NCBI RefSeq assembly: GCF_007000325.2
Contig: NZ_CP117269.1
Span: 1 to 64,000 of the forward strand
DNA from: Rhizobium rhododendri
GTDB taxonomy: Bacteria; Pseudomonadota; Alphaproteobacteria; Rhizobiales; Rhizobiaceae
Length of the DNA stretch: 64,000 nucleotides
Reading direction: 5' to 3'
Shown: positions 38,340-47,774 of the stretch, one piece after another
Numbering within the stretch: position 1 is the stretch's first letter
How the letters are laid out: each line of letters starts with the position of its first letter
Made by a program: the position numbers and the translations under genes
The notes under the pieces: model-generated
The model's input: the letters and a program-made list of their open reading frames with translations, nothing else
The model's database searches: none
What the model was told of the DNA's origin: nothing

Positions 38340-38559
38340 GCCTGGGATTTCCTTGCCGTTTGCTACCACCCCGACGATATGTGCTCGCTTGTCTGGCGAC
38401 GGCGCACCTTGACGACAACCCGGTCATAATGACCAGCGGAATCTCCGGGCGTTCTGCCCGCGGTGCCACATCCATGACCGGCCCGGGCATTTGCGGCGCC
38501 GACGACTGGCCTTTCTCATGACGCGGGCGCTGGGCAACCTGTTTGACGGCCAGTACTAG
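38340..38559 (+). pseudogene. HNH-endonuclease-like C-terminal remnant
   Basis: One frame gives CLATAHLDDNP and the next GHNDQRNLRAFCPRCHIHDRPGHLRRRRLAFLMTRALGNLFDGQY-stop. Together they match the end of small rhizobial HNH proteins (AHLDHNP...ENLxAFCxRCHxxHD...RRxxLGDLF), with a frameshift between the two halves near 38425. The N-terminal CxxC region was not identified. Confidence 0.5.
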
Positions 38560-38574
38560 ACGCTATGATTCTCG

Positions 38575-41322
38575 TCACAGCTTCTGGCTAAGAGATTTGT
38601 ACAATTTCCGAGGATCCCCGGGATTCGGGACGAAAGTAAAGCAGTCGCAATACTGGTCGATCGCGTTCATGACGCCGAGCAGCGCCGGCGCTGTGAAGGC
38701 CAGAGCCTGGCCTGTTCCCCAGTGACTGGTGAAGTTTGCAACGATCGTCGCCATGTTGGCGTTCAAGCCTGCCTCCTGAGCGGGTTCGAGAATAAGGGAT
38801 CCCCCCGCCTTGTGGAGTTTCACGGCAGCGTCGATCGCACCGAGGAATTCCCCCGCCAGCTGCTTGTTGTCATTGAAGGCGACGTCCACAGGTACGGGGA
38901 TGCGCAGCTTGCTGATGAGGTCGCTCAGCCGGTATTCGAGATACTGCCGGACTCCCTCTTTGGCGAAGTCAGCCTGTCCGGCCTGCAGCATTGAAATTGT
39001 AAGATCACGCACCTTGTTCACCGCGCCGGCTTGCGGCAACACCGCGAACTGAGGGTTGCCTTCGAGCCGCTGGTGCCACCAGACGCCGGAGCCAGTGTGC
39101 TTGTTGAAGAGCTTTTCCAACATGGTGTCGTGGCTCAGCAGGATCACCTGCAGCCCGTCCGGGTTGGCCGGCCGGGCAAAGCTTTTCCGGAGCAATTCCA
39201 CGAGATAGAGCTGGTGGCCCGCATCAAAGCTGGAGGTAACATCATCGAGCACGATAAACTTGGGCATCCCGCCGTACAGTGACGCGGCGGCAAGATAGAG
39301 CGCGATGGCGAAGGCATTGCGGTAGCTTTCCGACAACAGCGCCTGGGGTGACAGGTCGGCCAGCCCGTGGAACTCCTGCAAGCGGATCTGAAGATCCTCG
39401 CTATTGGCCCGTTTGACGACCTCCGGCGTTACACCGAAAAACGACATCTCCGCGAAGTTGGTCTTGAATACGGGCTCCACGGCGGCCAGACGGGCCTTGC
39501 TGATTGCCGCCTCTGCCACCCCGAAATCGTCCGAGGCCCGGTCCAGAAATGTCTTCAAACGCGACACGCGGCCGGCGCGGGCCTTCTCCCGGTCAAGGTC
39601 AGTCTGTGCGGCGTCGAGTTTGCCGAGGCTCTCTTGCATCCGGCGGGCCGCCTCAACCTTCTTCGTCACCTCAACTGAAGACTGGGGAAGGATCTTCTCC
39701 AGCTCACGCTGCTCTTTCTCCAGCGCCGCATCCCGGGCACCCGCGCGCTCGCGCAAAGTCCCCAGCCAGACGGCAAGTGCTTTGGCCTGCGCCTCGGTAA
39801 GCACCCCCTTTTGCGCCGTATCCGACAGGGCAGCGATCGGGCGCTTGGCGGCATCGGGTTCCAACAGCTTCTCAAGTTCTGTCAGGTCAGCCCAGCCCTC
39901 CTCGTTCCATTCGAGGCCCACCGCCTGCGTCGCTTCGTCGAGTGCTGTGAATGCCGAGAGCTTAGTGCCGACGTGGCTGTGAAGGTCATGGGCAACTGCA
40001 CTGTCGCACAGCGGGCATATACCAGCGTTCGCCCACTCAGGCAGCTCAAGAGCCTTGGCCCCTGCCTGATAGAGCTGGAGGATGACATCGCCGGCCGTCT
40101 TGGCGACGGCCTCCTCGCGGTTCTTCGCGACATTCGCCAGCTGATTGGTGCGCTCGGCATCGGGCGCCTGCACGCTCAGCGTGACCAGTTCCTGCCGGAG
40201 CCGGACACATTCCCCGAGGCGCTCCCGTTGCGGGCCGCCCTCGGCAGCCTTGACGGCTTCGATACAGGCGTCCACGTCGATCTCACGGAACGTCTTGCCC
40301 GCGCAGAGTGCCGTCAGCGGGCCGATCTGCTCCAGTGCCGAGAAACAATTTGCAAGGCCATCGGCGAGCGGCATCGTGCCCCATTCGTCGCCCGTCAGGA
40401 TCAGGTGGTCGCGTTTCAGGGCATCCCTTGCGTCATTTATGCCTTTCTGCGCGTGGGCTTGGGCTTGTGTATGGGCCTGCGCGCCGAAGTGGTTGTTGAA
40501 CGCCCGCGTATTTGCCAGTGCCGCAAGGGCTTGGCGCATCCTGCTATAATCTGAGAGCCCCAGCAGACCCGCGAACGTGCGGCCCCGCGCCTGGGGTTTG
40601 GCCGCGATGAAATTTTGGAAGGTCGGCCCGTCGAGCAGCACGAACTCACGATTGAGAGACTGGAGGATGGCGTTGCCATCCCAAGTGCCGGATGCGGATA
40701 CCGTTCGAGTTCCCGAGCTATCCCGCTTGACCTCGATTTCACAGGGCTGGTTCGTCACCATTTCGCGGAGCGAGAGCTTGATAGTCGCCGTCTGGGCAGG
40801 ATGGAAACGGTTGAGGTAGTACTCACCGTCACGATCGCCCGGAGGGAGTTCTTCCAACCACGGCAGCCGCCCGGATATCGCATACCGGATGGCATCATAT
40901 ACGGATGTTTTGCCCACGCCGTTTACGGCGGAGACGCTATTGACCTTGTCGGACTTGAACTTCAATTCAAGCGGCTTGCCCTCATTGTTTATGCCACGGA
41001 AGCCCTCAATGCTCAGACCTTCCAAAAACCAGCCAGTGGGACCGGCAACGGGCGGAACTGCCGCAGCTGCGGTTGCGCCAGTTGCCGCAGGCGTGGGCGC
41101 AGTTGTTTGCTGTGCGGCGGCGGCTTCCGCATCAAGGATCGCTTGGACCATAGCATTCCAAACGGTCGAGGACGTATAGGTTTCATCGCGGAGGACCGGG
41201 TAGAAGGTCGTGAGCTGTGCGCTCAGGGCCGCGTCATGCAACCCGAGATGCGTATTGAACTTGGTGAGGTTGCTCTCCAGGTCAGCGTTTTCATCGAAGC
41301 CAAAGGCTGCCGTAACGGCCAC
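38575..41322 (-). CDS. Rad50/SMC-like AAA ATPase, probable defence protein
   Basis: A 915-aa protein starting at GTG 41322, preceded by GGAGGGAAGC. After a 90-residue N-terminal region and an Ala/Thr linker comes an SMC/RecF-type ATPase head: LSIEGFRGINNEGKPLEL, Walker A AVNGVGKTSVYDAI (near residue 133), a central helical region with a CPLC pair (near residue 480) recalling a Rad50/RloC zinc hook but only one CxxC, an ABC-like signature LLSESYRNAFAIALYLAA and Walker B KFIVLDDVTSSFD. The C-terminal 150 residues end in YCDCFTFVPNPGDPRKLYKSLSQKL, not assigned to a nuclease. It lies with PIN, DUF262 and restriction genes and is inside a 27-bp inverted repeat. Confidence 0.82.
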   Translation of the reverse strand: MAVTAAFGFDENADLESNLTKFNTHLGLHDAALSAQLTTFYPVLRDETYTSSTVWNAMVQAILDAEAAAAQQTTAPTPAATGATAAAAVPPVAGPTGWFLEGLSIEGFRGINNEGKPLELKFKSDKVNSVSAVNGVGKTSVYDAIRYAISGRLPWLEELPPGDRDGEYYLNRFHPAQTATIKLSLREMVTNQPCEIEVKRDSSGTRTVSASGTWDGNAILQSLNREFVLLDGPTFQNFIAAKPQARGRTFAGLLGLSDYSRMRQALAALANTRAFNNHFGAQAHTQAQAHAQKGINDARDALKRDHLILTGDEWGTMPLADGLANCFSALEQIGPLTALCAGKTFREIDVDACIEAVKAAEGGPQRERLGECVRLRQELVTLSVQAPDAERTNQLANVAKNREEAVAKTAGDVILQLYQAGAKALELPEWANAGICPLCDSAVAHDLHSHVGTKLSAFTALDEATQAVGLEWNEEGWADLTELEKLLEPDAAKRPIAALSDTAQKGVLTEAQAKALAVWLGTLRERAGARDAALEKEQRELEKILPQSSVEVTKKVEAARRMQESLGKLDAAQTDLDREKARAGRVSRLKTFLDRASDDFGVAEAAISKARLAAVEPVFKTNFAEMSFFGVTPEVVKRANSEDLQIRLQEFHGLADLSPQALLSESYRNAFAIALYLAAASLYGGMPKFIVLDDVTSSFDAGHQLYLVELLRKSFARPANPDGLQVILLSHDTMLEKLFNKHTGSGVWWHQRLEGNPQFAVLPQAGAVNKVRDLTISMLQAGQADFAKEGVRQYLEYRLSDLISKLRIPVPVDVAFNDNKQLAGEFLGAIDAAVKLHKAGGSLILEPAQEAGLNANMATIVANFTSHWGTGQALAFTAPALLGVMNAIDQYCDCFTFVPNPGDPRKLYKSLSQKL

Positions 41323-41520
41323 GCTTCCCTCCCCCGTTGTTTTACTGAGTAATTAGCGGGTAAAGTGCATCTTGTGCAACAGCAACCTTAAATAAATCAG
41401 CGAAGCTCAAAGGTATTTGGGTAACACTTTGCCGCTCGCAGCAGCACCGCCGCTGCCACTTGGTGGTAGGCGAGGTTGGAATGTGCGACATATTCAGGAG
41501 CGTTGAGAGGGGCAAGAGAA

Positions 41521-42060
41521 ATGGCGATTGCGTGCCTAGGTTGGGGATCGTTGATCTGGGATCCACGCGAGCTTCCTATCCGCCGAGAGTGGTTTGACGA
41601 TGGGCCGCTGCTGAGGGTGGAATTCACGCGCCAGTCGAACAACGGGCGCATAACTCTGGTGCTGGAGCCGACAGCACCCGAGGTGCGATCGTTCTGGGCC
41701 ATTATGGACACGGACGATTTGGCGCTCGCGAAACGGCAGCTGATGGTGCGCGAGGGGACGAAGAACGGCGACTGGGTGGCGACCTGGTCGCAGGGCGGAG
41801 CCGCGCCGGAGGCGCTGCCGGGCCTACCGGGCTGGGCCTTGGCGCATGGCGTGGAAGGCGTCGTGTGGACGGCACTGCCCCCGCAGTTCGACGGACAATC
41901 GGTGGCCCCGACCATTGAGCAGGTCGTCTCCTACTTACAGGGGCTCGAAGGTGCAAAGAAAGACGAGGCCGAACGCTATATCCGCCATGCGCCCCGGCAG
42001 ATCAACACCCCGTACAGGCGGAGGATCGAAGCCGACCTTGGGTGGACGGCCCTGCCATAG
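41521..42060 (+). CDS. Conserved hypothetical protein (GWGSLIWDP motif)
   Basis: A 179-aa protein starting MAIACLGWGSLIWDPRELPIRREWFDDGPLLRVEFTR. GAGGGGCAAGAGAA precedes ATG 41521. The GWGSLIW opening resembles the xYGSLxW signature of gamma-glutamylcyclotransferase-like folds, which would fit a small-molecule or peptide-cleaving role; this is tentative. It is divergent from the AAA ATPase gene with a shared 198-bp promoter region, and both lie within the 27-bp inverted repeats, suggesting a two-gene unit. Confidence 0.75.
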   Translation: MAIACLGWGSLIWDPRELPIRREWFDDGPLLRVEFTRQSNNGRITLVLEPTAPEVRSFWAIMDTDDLALAKRQLMVREGTKNGDWVATWSQGGAAPEALPGLPGWALAHGVEGVVWTALPPQFDGQSVAPTIEQVVSYLQGLEGAKKDEAERYIRHAPRQINTPYRRRIEADLGWTALP

Positions 42061-42609
42061 GGCACTGCATGCGCCATCATGTCCCCATCTTGCGCAACGG
42101 GGAAGTGATGAAGCGGGATGACTGCTTCCGGGCGAAGGCAACGAGCGTCGGTATGGCCGCAGTGACGGCGCGTAGCCGCCTGGCAGCTATCGGTCCCCAA
42201 TATCGGCTTAGGGCCAAAAGCTGACTTCGCTTGTTAGAGTGTCATTTCGCCCTCAGCCTGAACCGACCCCTTACTGGAGGCGGGTGCAGTTGACGAATGC
42301 GGCTTAGTGCAGCTTGCGACTAGAACTGTCGGCGCGCCCTTCGTCGGTCTTGTGACTGCGTGCTTGGTCGTTGCTGAACTGGCGCGACGCGCGAGAAATT
42401 ATGTCCGTCCCATCTGGGAATGAAAGCCGACCCTGGAGCTATGGCTTTGCTAAACTGCGTGAGTCATATCTCAAACCATAGCCAACAAAGGCTGTTCATT
42501 GAGAAGCAAAGCATGCTCTGCTGGAAGGGAGCTTCCAAAGTCATCCTTCGGCTACGCAACGCTCAAATCCTCGGTGGTGAAGATCCTGTCGCTCGGATGG
42601 TGAACTTAA
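42061..42609. other. Gap with the right 27-bp repeat
   Basis: Apart from the repeat at 42244-42270, I see no gene, RNA or further structure in this 0.55-kb stretch. Confidence 0.4.
42244..42270 (-). repeat. 27-bp repeat, right copy of an inverted pair
   Basis: Exact reverse complement of 38043-38069. See the left copy. Such a pair could be ends of a transposable unit or two copies of a decayed mobile sequence in opposite orientation. Confidence 0.8.
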
Positions 42610-43491
42610 TCAATCAGCAGTAGCTGCGACTAGGGGTGCCACTCCTATCTCGGTGGAAGCCACTGGATCAATCTCTTGAGGAGCAACTTCGTCTAACAAC
42701 AGCCTCTTCAGCTTTTCTAAATTCCACGTTTCAAATGTAGCCCCTGTCAAGGCTTTGATCTCAGCTGAAAGTATTGGGTGCGCCGTGCCACCTCTACTCC
42801 AGTCGATTTTCTGATCCATCGTTACCATCACGACCCGGCCGAAATCGGCCCCGCCGCTTTGTGCTCTTTTTAAGCCAACCAAAAGGTCTGCCCATACAAA
42901 GAAGTCCCCGTCACCCGGGTCTTTAAATCCCGGAGGCGTTTTGGTCAATTTGCGTGATCTAGCAGTTCTTGAAAAACGCTCACGGGGTGCGAATGGGACC
43001 AGCGCTTTGTCTTTCAAAACGTCCAAGAACGCAAAAATTCGCCCGGAAGTCTTGTCGTCGTAGATATATCCAAAATCACCGGCGAATTCATCAAGCAAGG
43101 AGTTGAAACGCTCGGCAAAGCCGCCGAATGTTTCATCAACCCCGTCGACATCGGTCTTAAGTTGTTCGAATTTCTTTTTAACGCTCTCAGCTTTTGAATC
43201 GATCGCTTGGAACTGATTGTTCCAAAATTCCTGAATTACCTGACCCGGTACGATGAGCGGGCCAAGCGTCTGAGCCCTAAGGGCGTCGCTAAGGTCGTCA
43301 CTCCAGGAGTATTTCCCGATCTTTAGCAAAACGTTTGCATCAAACGCCAACGCTGTTCTGGCTAACGTAACGTTGTCAGGCTCGGGTCTCATTGCGGACA
43401 TTAATGCATCAATAGCATCGATTTCCGTTTCTCTTTCAAGGATTGCAAAAACGATGTCCACATCAGTGGCCGGGATATTCATTTCACTCAT
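42610..43491 (-). CDS. PIN-like nuclease domain protein (DUF4935 type)
   Basis: A 293-aa protein with a PIN-like nuclease arrangement: Asp in TALAFDANVLLKIGKY (near residue 50), LIVPGQVIQEFWNNQ with the second acidic residue, DPGDGDFFVWADLLVG, and Asp in VVMVTMDQKIDW near the end, as in DUF4935/PIN_8 proteins proposed to cut RNA. ATG 43491 overlaps the 3' end of the DUF262 gene by 8 nt (ATG 43482 is an alternative), so the two are co-expressed and probably act together. Confidence 0.75.
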   Translation of the reverse strand: MSEMNIPATDVDIVFAILERETEIDAIDALMSAMRPEPDNVTLARTALAFDANVLLKIGKYSWSDDLSDALRAQTLGPLIVPGQVIQEFWNNQFQAIDSKAESVKKKFEQLKTDVDGVDETFGGFAERFNSLLDEFAGDFGYIYDDKTSGRIFAFLDVLKDKALVPFAPRERFSRTARSRKLTKTPPGFKDPGDGDFFVWADLLVGLKRAQSGGADFGRVVMVTMDQKIDWSRGGTAHPILSAEIKALTGATFETWNLEKLKRLLLDEVAPQEIDPVASTEIGVAPLVAATAD

Positions 43492-45139
43492 CGTACCAAA
43501 CCGCCCCCGCTGCGCGCGCCAACTCACGCCCTAACAGTTCAACGCTGGAGGCATCCCATTCCTCGATAGCATTCAGACGCTCTGTCCATTCACCCTCGAC
43601 GCCGGTCGGCAGCATCTCCAGCTTGAGACTGGGCCAATCGGTCACAACGGCGGGACGGCGTTCCAATAAGGACAGAAAAGTATTGCCAATAGTAGATGCC
43701 CAAAAAGAACCTTCATCTTCGCCCATCTCAGGGAAGAAGTTCTGTCGGGTCCAGACGAAGTGTAGATAACCTTCCGACTTAGGCGTTATCGTTTGCTGGA
43801 CAACTGACCTTCGCACGAAGTGTAGCAGTTGTTTGTTGAATGAGCGCTTTCGCAACTGCTCTTCAAATTCGTCTCTGGTTGGGTTGAGATCTCTAAGATC
43901 GCGGATGATTGATTGCCAATCACCGCGTTCGTAGACGTTCCGTGCTGCTTCACCGAACCTTCTTTCAACGTTACCGGTGCCAAGGTTGCCCACCACGATG
44001 CGCCGCACTACCAGCCGTAGAACCGCTTTCATTCCGGTGATTGAGTCGGGGACATTTGCTGCAGCAAGCAAAATCGGTCTGACAGCAATAACACCCAAGC
44101 TATTCAGAGCGGAGAACACTCTCAGAGCCTCCGGCTCTGCCGGACCTGCCAATGAAGGATCGATCATTTGTAAATACAGTGGGAGGTTATCGGTTAGCAT
44201 CTCCATAAGTTGCTCAGGCGGCGGAGGTTGGCGCCCCGAGAAAATGATGCGACCGGCGAGGAAGCCGAAGAGATCTTTCGGGAGAACGTGCCCATTCCGA
44301 ACAGTTACAACGTGACGTATATATTGCACAAAGTTGTTTGCCCCTTCGACAGAAAACTGCCTAGAGATGGACTGCCACTGCTCGTATCTTGCGGGTCGAT
44401 GCCTCGGCGCGGTTTGACTTAGTACATAATTTTTCAGTAGGTCGGCGGTCGTTAGGTCCTTACCTCTGGTATTGATAACTTCGAAAACTTGATAGGCTGA
44501 CGTAGCGTCAGGGTGCAAGAAAACCGCGAAATACAATCTATTAGTGAGGAAATCAGTCCAGCGACCAAGGCGTTTAAAAGGATCTGAGCTGAGATCATTC
44601 TGCAGATTTCGAACAAGAAACTCATACGACTCAACAAGCTTCTTCGATACAGAGTCGTCTGGGAGGCCGATCGGCGCGCGACCGGTTTCTAATATAGCTT
44701 GAAACGTCGCGTTATCGAATTGGTCAGACAGTCGTACCCGCGCGGCAGTCTCGTCAGATTCGTAATCAATTGATCTAAGAAATCCGGCTTGGATCCGATC
44801 AGCGAGAGCTTTGCGGTCCCGCGCAATAGCCTCATGGTATATTGCAATCGCTAGAAGACTTAAGGTGATAATACGCTGTTGCCCGTCAACAACATCCTTC
44901 CTCTGGCTGTCGTCATCCTTAGACGAATTGCCGTCACGACTAGGCTGGTTTGTAAGGATGATCAGGCCAAGAAAGTACGTCGGTGCTTCAATATTGTGCT
45001 GTAGATCTCCCCAGAAGTCGCTAACCTCATCGTGGCCCCACGAATACTCCCGCTGAAATTGGGGTATTTCGAAAGTAGTCGTGGAGAACAGCGCGCCAGC
45101 GTTGCTAGCTGAAGCATTCAAAGGGGTTTGCAAATCCAT
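43484..45139 (-). CDS. DUF262/DUF1524-like (GmrSD-type) protein
   Basis: A 551-aa protein with the N-terminal DUF262 nucleotide-dependent nuclease-like domain: FEIPQFQREYSWGHDEVSDFWGDL and the diagnostic KDVVDGQQRIITLSLLAIA; FEVINTRGKDLTTADLLKNYVL follows. The C-terminal region has the DUF1524 layout (VWTRQNFFPEMG...STIGNTFLSLL), but the HxxP-type HNH residues of GmrD are not obvious; Trp-Thr-Arg-Gln stands where HIxPQ is usual. AGGAGAA precedes the ATG. It is in an operon with the PIN gene. GmrSD proteins restrict phages with modified DNA; here the nuclease may be supplied by PIN. Confidence 0.85.
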   Translation of the reverse strand: MDLQTPLNASASNAGALFSTTTFEIPQFQREYSWGHDEVSDFWGDLQHNIEAPTYFLGLIILTNQPSRDGNSSKDDDSQRKDVVDGQQRIITLSLLAIAIYHEAIARDRKALADRIQAGFLRSIDYESDETAARVRLSDQFDNATFQAILETGRAPIGLPDDSVSKKLVESYEFLVRNLQNDLSSDPFKRLGRWTDFLTNRLYFAVFLHPDATSAYQVFEVINTRGKDLTTADLLKNYVLSQTAPRHRPARYEQWQSISRQFSVEGANNFVQYIRHVVTVRNGHVLPKDLFGFLAGRIIFSGRQPPPPEQLMEMLTDNLPLYLQMIDPSLAGPAEPEALRVFSALNSLGVIAVRPILLAAANVPDSITGMKAVLRLVVRRIVVGNLGTGNVERRFGEAARNVYERGDWQSIIRDLRDLNPTRDEFEEQLRKRSFNKQLLHFVRRSVVQQTITPKSEGYLHFVWTRQNFFPEMGEDEGSFWASTIGNTFLSLLERRPAVVTDWPSLKLEMLPTGVEGEWTERLNAIEEWDASSVELLGRELARAAGAVWYDE

Positions 45140-45361
45140 TTCTCCTAAAAATCGGAGGCTTCATCAAAGGAAGCCACAACTATCGTAGCCGCCAAGAATG
45201 CGCAATTACCATAAGCGACCGCATCGATCGTTGTTGAATAAGCTGAATAGCCTAGCCTACCCGGCAGCACGGATAAGCGGTTCGAAACCGTTCAGCGCCT
45301 TCATCAAACTTATAAGAGGCTTACACCCACGCGTCGATCTTATGTAGTTCCAGCTAAAGTC

Positions 45362-46204
45362 TTAGATGATCCCGAGCTCTGCTTTTAGCGTGTGTAGATC
45401 CGCCAAAAATTGCTCGCGCATTTTGGTCGTGTAAATACGCGTAATTTTCCCTTGGTTTTGACGTTGCACGATCTTTCGCAAATCGGACATTCGCGCTTTC
45501 CAGGTAAGGCCGTCGGTCAAGAATAGGAGCGGGGTGTCGTGGCGTTTTGCCGCAATAATCGCGTCTAGATCACCGATGATATCGGTCATTTTTGAACCAG
45601 TCGCGGCATAGGCTTTTGACTCAATGACGATCCTCGGTCTGCTCTTATCCGGAACAGCAACATCACATTTCGCGGTTGTTCCGTCAGCACCCGTAAACGT
45701 ACAGCGCGTCTCGTAGCCACCTTCTCCGAATACTTCTCGAACAAGGGCTTCTGCGAAATCCTCCAAGCCGCGTCCACGGCGCTGCCCTTGGATTGCAGAG
45801 CCTCGACCAGAGCGAAGACGTTCGACAAGAATGTCGCTCCAAACAGGCTGATAATTGATTGTCGCGGACATTGCCTCGGGCAAGCCCAGGCTTTCGAGTG
45901 TTGCTAAAAATGCAATTGGATCAGTCTTATAACGCGTAGAACCTATCCCTCCAGAACCAAGGGCGCTACGAAGTTCTGTCTCCATGCTGTCTTTCGAGAG
46001 GGCAAGAAAGAGGCGTGCGCACAGCAGCCCCTCGCTGAAATCGGAATCGAGCAATTCTTGTATGTCTTGGCGATCGTACTGCGTCTTTTTTGGCAATGCT
46101 GACAGTCGAGCAATTGCAGAGGCGGCAACATCATCCATCCACTCAACGGATAGAGGACTTAAACTTGCAACAACATCGTCGATATTTTGCTCAACGACCT
46201 GCAT
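45362..46204 (-). CDS. Type II restriction endonuclease (DpnII-like)
   Basis: A 280-aa PD-(D/E)xK endonuclease. The catalytic triad is visible as Asp181 (KCDVAV), Glu195 and Lys197 (VIESKAY), in the context GRGLEDFAEALVREVFG...ATGSKMTDIIGDLDAI seen in DpnII/MboI-like enzymes. It starts at ATG 46204, overlapping the methylase stop (ATGA), the common methylase-first order of restriction systems. If DpnII-like, the target would be GATC, but specificity cannot be read off with certainty. Confidence 0.72.
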   Translation of the reverse strand: MQVVEQNIDDVVASLSPLSVEWMDDVAASAIARLSALPKKTQYDRQDIQELLDSDFSEGLLCARLFLALSKDSMETELRSALGSGGIGSTRYKTDPIAFLATLESLGLPEAMSATINYQPVWSDILVERLRSGRGSAIQGQRRGRGLEDFAEALVREVFGEGGYETRCTFTGADGTTAKCDVAVPDKSRPRIVIESKAYAATGSKMTDIIGDLDAIIAAKRHDTPLLFLTDGLTWKARMSDLRKIVQRQNQGKITRIYTTKMREQFLADLHTLKAELGII

Positions 46205-47304
46205 CAGCGACCTACAATGAGATATTCGGTAACGGAGGACCGCTCTACACCAGCATGCGTGCCGAAATGATACCGATGAGGTTTCTCAAATACCCGAACA
46301 CTAGACTTGTGCTTTTTCATAAGTTCTTCAAGTACATTTAAATCCGGATATCCGTTAGAGCTATATGATAAAACTATTGTGCTCTTTCTGAAACGGGAAA
46401 ACATTCTATCAAATGCTTCAACCGCTGTCCGCCGATAGCTGAATGGCGTGTATTTCTTGGCTATCTTCTTAACTTTTGTGGATTCGTCTATGGGAAGTCC
46501 CTGCCAGTAGCAAGACAGACCCTCAAGGAAATGATAGCGCTTTATGTAACAATTGTCGTCTGACCGCGGCACGTATGGAGGATCGAGATAAACGAGATCC
46601 ACTTTCTTCGCGGCGAGCTCGAAAACATCTCCTCTAAAGGACTGATTTCGTCGGCCGTTGTCAAAGACCGCATTGTTGTAAATCTCAATCTGCTCGAGGA
46701 AATGCTCTTCAAGCGAAAGGCGCAGATCGCGCCTCCCGTCGTCATACCTGTCGAGGTTTCCAGATATGGTGAAAACGCCCCGAGGTTGACGTTTCAGGCA
46801 TGAGCGGAACAACGCGGCGAACGCCAAAGCCTGATCGTACTGCCCTTCAAGTTGGCGTATATTGCCCGACACACGATCTAGGAATTTGAGATCCTCTGGC
46901 GTGTAAAATACGTCTCGGAAAGTCTGCTCTATGAAGTGGTGGGGACCTGGCTCCGGATCGATTAGGCGTTTTATGCTCTTACCGTCGAGCCGAACACTGC
47001 TGTTTTCGATTGTAGCGCGTGCGACCAAGCTGGAAAAATTCAGAAAGTCAGAGGCTACGACACGCCGGCCCATCGACTTCATCAAATAACCAACACTCCC
47101 CGTACCCGAAAATGGGTCCATCGCACTCTCGAAATCGATGTCATCGAGGACTTGGTAGATCCAAGGCAAAAGGCGTTTTTTGGAACCCATGTAGCGCAAC
47201 TCTGGGTATTTTGCGGCTTGCGCCGGCAACTCAAGCGCTTTGCGCTTCGCTACAAGCGGAACAACGCGGGTATCGGGCACGGATCTGGCTGTCGAATCTC
47301 TCAT
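46204..47304 (-). CDS. DNA adenine methyltransferase, D12 class
   Basis: A 366-aa N6-adenine methylase protecting host DNA from the partner endonuclease. The FxGxG-type SAM motif is AMDPFSGTGSVGYL (near residue 63) and the catalytic motif is DLVYLDPPYVPR (near residue 230); LRYMGSKKRLLPWI is the usual D12 N-terminal block. Start uncertain: ATG 47304 (MRDSTARS) or ATG 47355, neither with a good Shine-Dalgarno. Confidence 0.88.
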   Translation of the reverse strand: MRDSTARSVPDTRVVPLVAKRKALELPAQAAKYPELRYMGSKKRLLPWIYQVLDDIDFESAMDPFSGTGSVGYLMKSMGRRVVASDFLNFSSLVARATIENSSVRLDGKSIKRLIDPEPGPHHFIEQTFRDVFYTPEDLKFLDRVSGNIRQLEGQYDQALAFAALFRSCLKRQPRGVFTISGNLDRYDDGRRDLRLSLEEHFLEQIEIYNNAVFDNGRRNQSFRGDVFELAAKKVDLVYLDPPYVPRSDDNCYIKRYHFLEGLSCYWQGLPIDESTKVKKIAKKYTPFSYRRTAVEAFDRMFSRFRKSTIVLSYSSNGYPDLNVLEELMKKHKSSVRVFEKPHRYHFGTHAGVERSSVTEYLIVGR

Positions 47305-47355
47305 TGCAAATTCATAGCCGATGGCGAAGCCAAGCGGCAAAGGAATAAAACACAT

Positions 47356-47774
47356 CCCCCGGTTTAATCCACGGAACTGGCAAGCGGTTACGAAATCGGC
47401 ACGATTTCGCCGGCGTGTTTGATCGAACCGACCCTGGCAACGTCAAAAAACACTTGGCGCTAACCTTGTCGCGGGGCTGCAACTTTCCCGCACCATTATT
47501 TGGCAGTCAATCCAGTCTGGTCGAGGGACGAGGCAACGATCATGGCGCGGAACTCATCCAGAAACTCCCGACGATTGGAACGACTTTCTCGACAGTTTCG
47601 TCGATGACAAAGAACCCCTTGCTCGCATCAAAGTAAAATCTCCACGGTAGCATTCGTGCGGTTACGATCGAGAATAAATCAGGTAGGGATTGGCCCAACC
47701 ATCCCAGTTGACGATGCGGGCAACAAAGCGCAAAGTGGTGATACAGACCTGTCTCACCACCCGGAATATAGCTC
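47356..47774. other. Gap between methylase and tetR genes
   Basis: No supported gene. It carries a short perfect palindrome CGAAATCG-GCA-CGATTTCG near 47391, upstream of the methylase, which could be an operator for the restriction-modification genes. Confidence 0.4.
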
